Positions 1 to 27,820 of a DNA stretch of 64,000 nt are shown piece after piece (the first letter of the stretch is position 1; the number at the start of each line of letters is the position of its first letter). The translations under genes and the position numbers were made by a program. Below the pieces are notes generated by a model, which did not search any database, was not told the origin of the DNA, and worked only from the letters and a program-made list of their open reading frames with translations. Source of the stretch: Litoditis marina (lineage: Eukaryota; Nematoda; Chromadorea; Rhabditida; Rhabditidae); contig OZ038435.1 of NCBI GenBank assembly GCA_964036275.1, forward strand, positions 14,299,634-14,363,633, read 5' to 3'.

Positions 1-860
1 CATACAATTACAACATTGATCACATTGTAGTACCCGTAGAGAGGGGGTCCGTAGATGAGCAACTAGGCATGGGTGAGCGTTATTTCCAGCTCATGCGGTC
101 CGCCATGAAGATACCGCGCCGAGTGGGATCGAACCATGGTGTTTTGAGTGCTAGCGCGCACACAACCAGTCGACCACTCATACTATTACAATGCCACCGG
201 GTAGCCGGAACGAAAGAATATCTGTTGTCGAGGGTTCTCGTTAAACACAACCAGTGAAACGTGTGTCTACCAGTGGCAAACTGGTTTGGAACTATTTTTG
301 TTCACTGGGCAGTGGTTGCTAGAGAAAACGGGCAGTGGTTGCTAGAGAATAGTTAAAGATGGTCTGACACGATCTCGTACCTTGCGCTTCACGGTTAGTT
401 CATTCGCTCGAATGCGCCCCAAAAACGAAGTTTTCGCATCTCCGCTAATGAATTGTGATTAAATGATCTACAAAATATCAATAACTTAGTTTTTGTACCG
501 TATTTGTATTGGGGCGACGGAACTAACCGTGGAGCGCACGGCATGAGAATCGGTTCCTGTCAGACCATCTTTAACTGGCTAATTGGTCATTGTTCAACTA
601 GGATGGTGAAGGAAATACCTGATTCCTTCTATACTCTCTTTCACCAATCGACGTCCTTCTACAGTAATCCGTTGAATATTCAGAAGGCTTTTTCAACACA
701 TACTTCCGAAATTGGGAGACAGTCAGACAGTCCGAAAACGCTAACATATCAATGTTTCACGTGGAAAATTGAGCATCTCACTGTATAGGGTTATAAGTGG
801 GTGGAACAGACTATAGCTCATGTCATTTTCTCATTTTGATTGAAATGTTCTACTTTCCAG
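1..860. other. No confident gene; tRNA-like SINE fragment inside
   Basis: I see no exon that chains into the helicase downstream. Short open frames here lack splice logic. A reverse-strand tRNA-like segment at about 115-190 is listed separately. The first exons of the helicase gene probably lie upstream of the window or are too short to recognise here. Confidence 0.5.
112..190 (-). repeat. tRNA-like (SINE-type) sequence, A and B boxes
   Basis: On the reverse strand an A-box-like TGGTCGACTGG is followed about 40 bases later by a B box GGTTCGATCCC. This spacing is that of a tRNA-type internal RNA polymerase III promoter. The flanking stems do not form a convincing tRNA acceptor, so I read it as a SINE head or tRNA pseudogene. 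A related piece occurs near 37110-37190 on the same strand. Confidence 0.45.
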
Positions 861-17657
<16,797 letters not shown>

Positions 17658-18160
17658 TCTACCTTGTAATAGGGGTATTGTTGTTGTTTACTTTAGGCTC
17701 GTTCTTGTTTACAATAGGCGTATTGTTGTTGTATAAGTTATGGGTCATATAGTAGATGAGATTATGCCACGACGAGTTTATTATTGATCATAGGAATGGA
17801 CCTCGATTGTTGTTACTTTAACTAATTTCGACAAAGATAACCGAAATGACCGATCAGATAGTCTCGTATGTATCCTAGGTTCTATGTGCTGATATGTACT
17901 GCTTTATTCTTCTTCTTCTAGAAACTATACTAGGCATGCATGTTGAACTGGTTTCATTTATACTGGTTTGTGTGATTTCAAAGAGTGGTTATTTACGCTA
18001 ATTGACATAATGTACTAGTATATTAGATGTCTACTTTCTTTTATTTTCTTTTTGGGTGGAACTAGTCTGTGAATGTGTGTTGCTTTGCTCTTATAGTCGA
18101 TGGTATGTTTTCATGTTTTGTATTGGTTTGTGTTATCAATTTACTCGTTCATTCAATTGA

Positions 18161-18166
18161 AATAAA
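18161..18166 (+). terminator. Polyadenylation signal of the BLM gene
   Basis: AATAAA 504 bases after the BLM stop, followed by a GTTTGTTTG-rich stretch as expected of a downstream element. Other AATAAA-like sites are not closer. Confidence 0.6.
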
Positions 18167-19942
18167 GTTTGTTTGTTCACTCTTTAAAGGAGTAAAGAAT
18201 GCTTTCAAATCCGAATTATTTTAGTGTCGAAAGTCTTACTGTAGTGAGCCTTTGGAAATACACGTGGAACGAGCGAGCAACTCGCCATTTTTTGCCAAAC
18301 GCTTCGCAATTCGGCAAATGTCAAATCTTACCGACTATCAATTCTTACCGACTACATTTCTTACCGACTTATGGTCGGTATTGGTAAAGCCGGTTTTGCT
18401 CCTCATTTGAGGTTTTTCTTTGTTTATCTTTATTATTATTATATGTATAAACTTTATTTATGAGTTTTACGGATATATTAATTAGATTTCAAACACTCAG
18501 TAGAATTTAGGGTTAGATGATTGGGAAACAGTCTATGATCGGCAAATGGAACTTACCGACTTAGATCAAGTTTCTGCATTTGTGATGTTACTTGATCATA
18601 TCACTTCATTGTTTTGTATTTATACTCAAAACATGTCAGAAATGAAGATATACTACCCTGAGAAAGTAATCTAGCATGTTTGCCATTTCAACTGAAGATG
18701 GCATTGTATTGTTTTGAACTTGATGCCGTTTTCGAAGTCTAAATGTCAAACTTACTAACATTTTCATAGTAAATATTCATGATTGATGTTCACGTCTCAT
18801 AACCCTATGCAGACATCTTTATCGCTGACGTTTCTATTTCACTTCTCACTATATTGTGCTATGAATTATATTATTGGTTCCAGAGCAGATTGTGCTCTTC
18901 CGAGCACCGGCTGTGAAGTAAGCTGAACGGCGGATACATGAAGGAGCGTGAACTTTCAGGTCAGCTTTTAGTGTTTCTTAATGAAATAAGTGTTCGCGTT
19001 CAATATGATAGAAGAAATACAATATCATCGTTTTCATATGCTCTATGCTCTGAGCATAGGACTTGAGCGGTAGCAGCCTATGTTGACCCAATTTTTGTCA
19101 TTTTTGGAGTTCACATGTTATTATTAGCAAACGATAGCTCCGCATAGTTGAATGTAGTGTGGAACATATCAAGACCAGTCTATTATTGTGTTCCCTATTC
19201 GCTAGGCTATCTTAGAACTTGAGCTGCAGCACGTTTTGCTGACCCAACTTTTGTAATTTTCGGAGTAACTTCACATGTTATTATTCGGAAAACAAAGGAA
19301 TGATAGCTGCCCATAATGCAATATAGTGTAGAACATATCAAGACCAGTCTATTATTGTGTTCCTTATTCGCTCGCTAGGCTATCTTGAACCTGAGCTGCA
19401 TCACCTCTACTTGATTTGATCCAAATTTTGTCACTTTTAGGCAACATATGATTGGATATAGTTTTGACTAGAACGTGAGCTGCAGCAACCTTAGTTGCTT
19501 AGTTCCGCAAATTGTTATCATTTTGGCATTCAGTTTGTACTATATTATTCAGAAAAGTTTTTTTTTTCAGGCGGATGGTCCGTTCGGAGTGTTTCAGAAG
19601 AGATTGTGAAGATAACGATGTTGTATTTGATTATATAGCTTATTCCGAAAACGCAATAAATTGGTTCAACTATTTATATTTGTACATTAAAGAAACAAGG
19701 TTCTATATAGCGGTCGAAAAGTCGGTGAACAAAATAACTGCTTCCTTCTTCGGAAATCCGCTGCCAATCTGAAAAATAAACAGTTAAATTTCAAAAGTGA
19801 ACACCCGAAGTTTTTCATAACTTGCGTTCTCTACTCTAACTCTAAGTGAGACAGTGTCATATATTCCATGGTTAGAAGGACACGGATACCTCCTACGTGT
19901 ACGTTGAGCATTTATATATAGTGAGTGCTAAATGTATTAATC

Positions 19943-20012
19943 TCTAGCCGGAATCGAACCTGCGAGCAAAAGATTTGTAGCGGGGCGCTAATCACACTGC
20001 GCTATTAAAGCA
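19943..20012 (-). repeat. tRNA-like segment in foldback loop
   Basis: On the reverse strand, A box TAGCGCAGTGTGATTAGCGC and B box GGTTCGATTCC are 33 bases apart. A complete cloverleaf does not form by eye, so it is tRNA-derived rather than a working tRNA gene. Confidence 0.55.
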
Positions 20013-20329
20013 CATAAAGGCATGCCTTGGAATCGAAGACATGTGTGCGTACACAGCGAAAAGTGAGATACACAGTATCCTCCCGCCTTTCCTTTTGCGA
20101 CGACTATAGAATGAGATGCTTAGGTAATATGGCTGACGGATACCGGTAGTGCTAAACCAACAGCTGAACTTGGGTTGGTACAGTTCTGAGAAAGACTAGT
20201 GGAACCCAACATTACACTTTTATCAGCTGAGTTTTCGAAACTTTCGCAGCAAGAGTGACAGGAAAAGGGTTCAACTATGGCTGCAGCAGCTCACATTCTA
20301 CTCAAAACTAAATCCAATCATATGTAGCT

Positions 20330-21415
20330 ATTCTTCGTTCGTTTTCCGAATCCGAATAACAACATGTGAAGTTACTCCAAAAATGACAAAAATTGGTCAG
20401 CAAAACGTGGTGCAGCTCAAGTTCTAAGATAGCTTAGCGAATAGAGAACACAATAATAGACTGGTCTTGATATGTTCTACACTATATCGCATTATGTGCA
20501 GCTATCATTCGTTTGTTTTCCGAATAGTAACATGTGAAGTTACTCCAAAAATGACAAAAATTGGTCAGCAAAACGTGGTGCAGCTCAAGTTCTAAGATAG
20601 CTTAGCGAATAGAGAACACAATAATAGACTGGTCTTGATATGTTCTACACTATATCGCATTATGTGCAGCTATCATTCGTTTGTTTTCCGAATAGTAACA
20701 TGTGAAGTTACTCCAAAAATGACAAAAGTTGGTCAGCAAAACGTGCTGCAGCTCAAGTTCTAAGATAGCCTAGCGAATAGAGAACACAATAATAGACTGG
20801 TCTTGATATGTTCTACACTATATCGCATTATGTGCAGCTATCATTCGTTTGTTTTCCGAATAGTAACATGTGAAGTTACTCCAAAAATGACAAAAGTTGG
20901 TCAGCAAAACGTGCTGCAGCTCAAGTTCTAAGATAGCCTAGCGAATAGAGAACACAATAATAGACTGGTCTTGATATGTTCTACACTATATCGCATTATG
21001 TGCAGCTATCATTCGTTTGTTTTCCGAATAGTAACATGTGAAGTTACTCCAAAAATGACAAAAGTTGGTCAGCAAAACGTGCTGCAGCTCAAGTTCTAAG
21101 ATAGCCTAGCGAATAGAGAACACAATAATAGACTGGTCTTGATATGTTCTACACTATATCGCATTATGTGCAGCTATCATTCGTTTGTTTTCCGAATAGT
21201 AACATGTGAAGTTACTCCAAAAATGACAAAAGTTGGGTCAGCAAAACGTGCTGCAGCTCAAGTTCTAAGATAGCCTAGCGAATAGGGAACACAATAATAG
21301 ACTGGTCTTGATATGTTCTACACTATATCGCATTATGTGCAGCTATCATTCGTTTGTTTTCCGAATAATAACATGTGAAGTTACTCCAAAAATGACAAAA
21401 GTTGGGTCAGCAAAA
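20330..21415. repeat. 168-bp tandem repeat array
   Basis: The phrase ATGACAAAA recurs at 20383, 20551, 20719, 20887, 21055, 21223 and 21392, giving a period of 168 (last 169), about six and a half units. Units differ by only a few bases. Inverted, more diverged units occur at about 19080-19500, so the array was amplified from the inner part of one arm. Confidence 0.95.
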
Positions 21416-21416
21416 C

Positions 21417-21640
21417 CACGGCGTTCTCGCCTACAGTAATTTTTGCGACTAAACTTGTATTGAGCTCCGTCCACAAAGTTTTCGCGGCGGGACACTGTAT
21501 CCCACTGCAATTTGGAATGGTCGCAGCACTATTTCGCTGCGTATCGCGCTTATTTTCACGCGAATCATCTGCGGAGCGTCTAAAATCGAGGATGCGGGTT
21601 CCTTATTTAATAAAGCTGTCGTTGAGAACGCCGTGAAACG
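21417..21640. mobile_element. CACGGCGTTCTC-type MITE nested in the array
   Basis: Ends CACGGCGTTCTCGCC and GAGAACGCCGTG are inverted. The host repeat unit reads GCAAAACGTG, and AAAC appears on both sides, so a 4-bp target duplication is clear. A diverged relative is at about 63510-63668. Confidence 0.85.
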
Positions 21641-22651
21641 TGCTGCAGCTCAAGTTCTAAGATAGCCTGGCGAATAGGGAACACAATAATAGACTGGTCT
21701 TGATATGTTCCACACTACATTCAACTATGCGGAGCTATCGTTTGCTAATAATAACATGTGAACTCCAAAAATGACAAAATTGGGTCAACATAGGCTGCTA
21801 CCGCTCAAGTCCTATGCTCAGAGCATAGAGCATATGAAAACGATGATATTGTATTTCTTCTATCATATTGAACGCGAACACTTATTTCATTAAGAAACAC
21901 TAAAAGCTGACCTGAAAGTTCACGCTCCTTCATGTATCCGCCGTTCAGCTTACTTCACAGCCGGTGCTCGGAAGAGCACAATCTGCTCTGGAACCAATAA
22001 TATAATTCATAGCACAATATAGTGAGAAGTGAAATAGAAACGTCAGCGATAAAGATGTCTGCATAGGGTTATGAGACGTGAACATCAATCATGAATATTT
22101 ACTATGAAAATGTTAGTAAGTTTGACATTTAGACTTCGAAAACGGCATCAAGTTCAAAACAATACAATGCCATCTTCAGTTGAAATGGCAAACATGCTAG
22201 ATTACTTTCTCAGGGTAGTATATCTTCATTTCTGACATGTTTTTAGTATAAATACAAAACAATGAAGTGATATGATCAAGTAACATCACAAATGCAGAAA
22301 CTTGATCTAAGTCGGTAAGTTCCATTTGCCGATCATAGACTGTTTCCCAATCATCTAACCCTAAATTCTACTGAGTGTTTGAAATCTAATTAATATATCC
22401 GTAAAACTCATAAATAAAGTTTATACATATAATAATAATAAAGATAAACAAAGAAAAACCTCAAATGAGGAGCAAAACCGGCTTTACCAATACCGACCAT
22501 AAGTCGGTAAGAAATGTAGTCGGTAAGAATTGATAGTCGGTAAGATTTGACATTTGCCGTTTTTTTTTAAATTTATGCTCTAATTTTTCAGATGGATTAA
22601 AGTTCAAGAGTTAGAAGTTTCATTGTATGTCATCACACTGTAAAGATAAAA

Positions 22652-22770
22652 CCGGCGTTCTACTACAGTAGCGACACCGTACTACTGCCGTTTTACTGGT
22701 AGTGTTACTGCAGTATCACCAGTCGTAAAACGGTAGTAGTACAGTGTCGCTACTGCAGTAAAACGCCAGT
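22652..22770. mobile_element. Small palindromic element
   Basis: Arms 22652-22698 and 22724-22770 mirror each other with scattered mismatches (ACTACTGCCGTTTTAC / GTAAAACGGTAGTAGT). The sequence is rich in CAGTAA/TTACTG. No ORF. Confidence 0.65.
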
Positions 22771-23377
22771 AAAGTTGTAGTTCAACTGCAGTAAAACAGC
22801 AGTAAATTATTTCGAATTATCGAAAATAAAACACTTAAAAATTATTTTTTTTATAAAACAAAATTTAATTATCTTTTCATGGCACCTCTGGTATCTAGTC
22901 CTCACGTACTAAATACTAAGTTCGCTTCAGAGGTGAAAAGTACCTCAAACTTGGGTAATTAAACCGAAAACAGCCAGAAGCCGGCAGACAAGTCTCGCAG
23001 ACATCCGTATCTAGTATAGGTATTTCGTGTGGTATTAGATATCTAGTTCATTTCTGAGATTACTTGAGATACATCACCGATTTACTGGTAGTAATCGTGA
23101 TTCAACGTTACCACAAGTTTACCACTGAATCGCGGGACGTTTACGACCATATCACCACAGTTTAACTGTTACTACCGTTCTACTAGTGTCTTAACTGTGG
23201 GCTAGAAGTTCCTATGCATGTACACTCGCACCCTACCCTTGTTAACGTCACCCAGATTTAGTTCACTTATTTGACCGGATTCGTTATTCTTTTCATGGCT
23301 CAAATATTTAAACGACTTTGCTATTCTTTTCAGAGCTAGCACCGCACTCAACAGCAAATAATAAACAAGGAAGGAGT
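22771..23377. other. Intergenic, no gene seen
   Basis: AT-rich sequence between the small palindrome and the RSRC2-like start. An acceptor-like CTTTTCAG at 23326-23333 followed by AGCTAGC suggests that the 5' UTR of the next gene begins or is spliced here. Confidence 0.5.
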
Positions 23378-26300
23378 ATGGGATCTCATGTGAGTTTTTT
23401 TTGAAATTGAAAACATCGTAATCTTCTGCTCATATGCTTGCTCTTTGCCTTGCGTAGCTTACTTGGAGTAGCAAGTTTGAATTTGCTCTCGAAATCAATT
23501 AGGATTTTTCTTTTAGGTAGAGTTCATTCAATGAGTATAATAACACATTCTCGTGTACCTCGTTTATATGGTGTCGAAGCTCTAGATTACAAAAGTGGAA
23601 ATCTATTCGTTGAAGCAGGACGATTATGTGGACCAATCCCGACGTATCGGTCCTTTAAACTGCGATTGAAAAATGTATTGCACTTTGAAGGACTGAAAGG
23701 GTGGGATCGGTCCACATAGTCGTCGTTCTTTAAGACGTTATCCCTTTTCTGTGTTAGGCTGGCTCTTGCCTGCTTGCCTCATTCTTCCTGTTATAGAAAA
23801 AGTTTGAATCCTCTGATGAGGAAGAAGAAAAGATAGTGGAACGAAAGAAGGAACACAAACACAAGAAGGAGAAGAGAGAAAAAGAGGACAGGAAATCTTC
23901 CTCCCACAAGTTTGGAAAGGACGACGAGGAAACCTCGGCCAAGTACGTTTATCGACTTTTCTATAGAACACTTTTCACTTCGTACATTCATTTTCACTTG
24001 ATATCTATTCACTTTAATAACACGAAAACCTCAGTTTCAAGAAGAATCTATCGAGTTTGCATTCTTTTGTTTATTTTTCTCCAGGTGGTTCCTTCTGTAT
24101 ATAAATACCTTATCTATTTGTGGTCATTGTTCAAGTCATTGAAATCGCACGCAACTCAGATGTGACTGTTGTACATAAAATACTAGGTTTATTCGATCGT
24201 GCAAAATCATGGTTTTGCATCAATGATTTAAATATTTTTTCCAGGAAATCTCGCAAGGAAGATGAAAGTGAAGAGCGTAGGAAGGATGCGCGACGAGAAG
24301 AAAAAAGGAGAAGAAAACACGACGATAAAGAGGCTGAGGAGGAACCCAGAAAGAAGGATCGACACCGCGATGAGAGGGTATAGTCGATGTTTACTCTATC
24401 ATTCATAGAAAATTAGTTGGTCTTTTTGCTCCTCATAGTTCTGTTCATCTAGATAGTCATGTAGATATGATTTGATATGTGGAAGTCACGTGTTAAATCA
24501 CGAGTAAATCTTCTATTCTATTCTATAGTTGTTATTGGAAGTTTAGGTAGGAAAGGAAAAAAGAAAAAAAAAAGATTTCGTGCTTCATAAACATCATTAG
24601 TTCGGCTATTTTTTTTGGAGAATAAAACTGTAATTTCCTCCACCTCCATGTCAAATTGTAGGCAATGTATTTCATTTTCTCATGCCGATGAACCAACCAG
24701 AAAATTTTTTAAAGTTAGAACTCGTCTGAAATTCTGTAGTCTACGTTGTTTGAGATATGTTCATAATTGCCACTTCTGATTAGTAATCGGTGTATCTAGT
24801 CAGTTGTGGCCATTTGCTACAACGGACGAGCGGACCGTTTAGACTGACGGACGAGGGACGGAGAGGGAGGAGAGACAGAGAAACGAGAGACCGCCGAGAG
24901 ACAACGAGCACGGCAGAGAGGACAGGTGGCGAGGCGACGGCGACCGGAAACGACAGGACTGGAAGGGAGGTCGGGGAGGCGGCGGCAGGGAATGGTCAGT
25001 TGTAGTTTGGTCGGTACATTTAGTCGCAAAAGGCAAACATAGGGCGACTTTGTTGGACGGTTCACTGATTCACCTGTTTCTCTTCGAAATCGCTATTTCA
25101 AACTACCCCAATTTCAATAATTATCGAACTTCTTTGTTGAAAACCTCATTTCCCACCAGTTTTTCTGTTTAGTCATCCAGATGAAAGACCTAATTTTCAA
25201 TTAATTTTTGTGGACAACAAAGCCACAGATCGTTACGGTTAACTGTGTCTGTCTGCTTCTTCTGCGGCGATTCGTTTGAAAATGGTCGATGTTTTGGCGA
25301 ATGTCTAATAACTGTATTTCTATTCGTAGTCAAACCATTCTCAAAGTCACGTAAACGTTTATTGATCAGGCCCTACTCTAGTATTGAATTCCGAATCGAA
25401 TAGATGAAAGGCATTTTCAAAAAAAATTGGTTTTGAGAACGTTTTCCTATGTTTCATGTAAAGTCATAAAGACATAAAGTTCATAGAGTTTAACCAGTTT
25501 CAAAACAAAAACGATTTCCTTAATGGGACAATAGTCACACCTTACTCTTGCAGGAATCGTGACGGGCGTGGTAATCGGGACCGCGATAACAGAGGCGGAT
25601 TCGGACAGAAGAACTGGGACAAACGGCCGAGCCAGGATGAGGTAGGTCATAATGAGTTAATCAGAATGTTGATAGGCAATTACATGTGCACAACCTACGT
25701 GACTGATGAACTGATGTAATATCAGAGATAAGATATACGATGAAACGTAATAAGTAGCCAGCCACAGTGAAAACTAGTGAATCAGGTGAAAAGAAGTGTT
25801 CGTATAACTTTTTTGAAATAATATAAATAATTTGTATGGAAGTTTGAATATCGGAACAATCTTACTTTCCATGAAGTTCCAATTGGGCGTCACGTCAGGT
25901 TTTCATTGATCCGTAATTTGTGTTACTTTAGGTAGCGAAACAGAAGAAAATGCTATGGAGCAAACCGGACTCTGCGGCCACTGCTGATAAGGTAAGTGTC
26001 TTGCTAATTTTGAGTCTAACGAAATTGGGACCCATTCCAGTTGAAGAGTTTGAAACGCTAAGTATTCACTATACGCCGATGAAGCAATCTTGCTTAGAGG
26101 TTAGGGTAAATACGGGTAGGTTGGTCGATATGCTTTTGTTGGTACCCTTATCAGTTCGTGTTATTTTGGTCCACACCGAAGTTTCGAGATCCACTCATTG
26201 AATTCATGTTTTTAGCGAACATTCGAATGATAATGACCATACTTGAGTAGATTTGTCCGAAAAACCTTTGAAAAACACCGTGCTCCGTTTTCGCCGATGT

Positions 26301-27127
26301 CGTCGAAGTTTGTCTATTTCTGATGGAAAGTTTCACATATTTGAATAGAAAAACGGATTCAATTAAGCAGAATTATATGTAGGTTATCGATTGTTTCTCT
26401 CTCTTCTAGACTTCCGCCCGAGTCACGCGGCATTTGACAATTTGTGTTTTTTGGTCGTCACCGACGTTTTGAGTTCCACGATCCACCCCGTCATTTTAAG
26501 CTAACATGAGAATGATGTGACGTAGTTTATTGATTTCTATATTTTCAGACGTCCGCCCCAGCCGCCGCTTCAGAAGCGACGACTTCAGCGGGTCTTCCGA
26601 AGAACGCGGGCCTCTGGTCGAGTGCCATCGTGGCATCTGGAGTGGGGGGACAACAGGCGAACAAGTTCCTCAAACTAATGGGAATCAAGAACGCGCCCGC
26701 CACGGAGGAGACGGTTTGTTTTTGAGGCGTTTGTTCATTGAAAGAGAAGGTTCCTGCATACCTGCAACAATGTGCGCACGTTTCCATGGCAGGCTTCGTT
26801 TCTGTAATGCTTGGGCAAAAATTGTGAGACCCAGCTTGAGAAAAATTGCAATGTTTTAACTATACGATTGTTTTTCCCTGAGAAATAGTCGCACCTCTTT
26901 GAGATACAACTGCCTTATCGAACTGTGGAGGGTATACCGTACACCCTTCATGTTTTGATCTATTCTCTATTTCTTACTATGTGTGTTGTATTCAGGTGGA
27001 CGCGAAGCGAGTGCGTGAGGAGGCGGAGCGCCAACATCGTCTCCTTTCGGACCTGGACAAACAGTACGAGACTGCCAGAGAGAGCACCCACATGGGAAAG
27101 GGCATGGGATTCGGGTTCCATGGATAA
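23378..27127 (+). CDS. RSRC2: RSRC2-like SR-rich protein with SMAP C-terminal domain
   Basis: Predicted nuclear RNA-processing factor. Exons: 23378-23389, 23797-23942, 24245-24377, 24843-24994, 25554-25641, 25932-25991, 26549-26713, 26996-27127. All phases close, giving 295 residues. After MGSH comes about 180 residues of charged Lys/Arg/Glu/Asp sequence (KEHKHKKEKREKED, RREEKRRRKHDD) and an Arg/Gly/Asp region. Next is a C-terminal block with MLWSKP, NKFLKLMGIK and a coiled segment ending YETARESTHMGKGMGFGF. That last block matches the small-acidic-protein (SMAP) domain at the end of RSRC2 proteins. RS dipeptides are few, unlike vertebrates. The tiny first exon is supported by its ATG and GTGAGT donor only. 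The protein is shorter than human RSRC2. Confidence 0.85.
23613..23729. mobile_element. TTAA-type palindromic MITE, copy 3
   Basis: AGCAGGACGATTATGTGG at the left and its inverted match at the right, followed by TTAA (23730-23733). The left flank reads TTGA, one base changed. Lies in intron 1 of the RSRC2-like gene. Confidence 0.8.
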
Positions 27128-27584
27128 CTCGGACTGTGTATCTGATACAATTAAGTTATTTGCGATTATGTTGTATACGTTAAGGCTCGAATGAGGTCTA
27201 GTTTCCCACAAAAATGGTACCAATTTTTTACATTTTCTCCTAAGAATGAGCCTGTCATTCAAATTTGGATGTAGTCATTTTTGTTGATGATTGTATCGTA
27301 TACAATATAGTTGTAGTAATGAGCTAAGGCGATCCTGATTAAAATGTAACATTAGGTGATCCTAGTTCATTTTAGCGCTCTTGGTGATTTGTTTACTGGA
27401 AGTTCATCCATGTAATAGTCACCAAAATCTCTATTTGAATGTGTTCTAGTAGGTGTTACGATCAGTTTGACCGTTCCAAATGTTTTAAACTCGGTTTGCT
27501 CCATTTTTGTAACTGTTGTTATGTTGTGTTGATTGTTGTTCCTTCAAGTGTTTTCCTCATAATTGTCCTGGGTTTCAAGTTGTT

Positions 27585-27590
27585 AATAAA
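27585..27590 (+). terminator. Polyadenylation signal of the RSRC2-like gene
   Basis: AATAAA 458 bases after the stop codon. Only about 230 bases separate it from the USP32-like ATG, so the two genes are tightly packed head to tail. Confidence 0.6.
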
Positions 27591-27820
27591 TATCGAACAC
27601 CCATTCCGTTATTGGTTACATGGTGTTTAAGTCACGAGCATTACCTGAAAAATGATGTGTGATGACTGGTTTTTGTACCCGATTCAAACTTTGAAGCAAA
27701 GCTTTTGGTTATTGACATCTGGTTTGTTGGAAACTGTGGTAAAAGAAAGAGCCGAAACTATTTGAGTCGATGTTTCAGAGTTTCTCAATCATGTCACAGT
27801 TTTTCATTTGATCATTTGAA

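Larger units (their letters stand above)
18312..22559. mobile_element. 4.25-kb foldback element with 0.9-kb terminal inverted repeats
   Basis: The arms 18312-19231 and 21640-22559 are near-perfect inverted copies (coordinates sum to 40871 at every check point). The termini read CGGCAAATGTCAAATC. Subterminal TTACCGACT motifs occur four times near each end, probably transposase-binding sites. The loop 19232-21639 holds a tRNA-like segment, a 168-bp tandem array and a nested MITE. I recognise no transposase; the 86-codon frame at 19512-19772 resembles nothing I know. It separates the BLM and RSRC2-like genes. Target duplication not settled. Confidence 0.88.

Noticed and set aside
20330..21415. 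CRISPR-like regular repeats
   Set aside because: The units are contiguous 168-bp tandem repeats without unique spacers, in a eukaryotic transposon.
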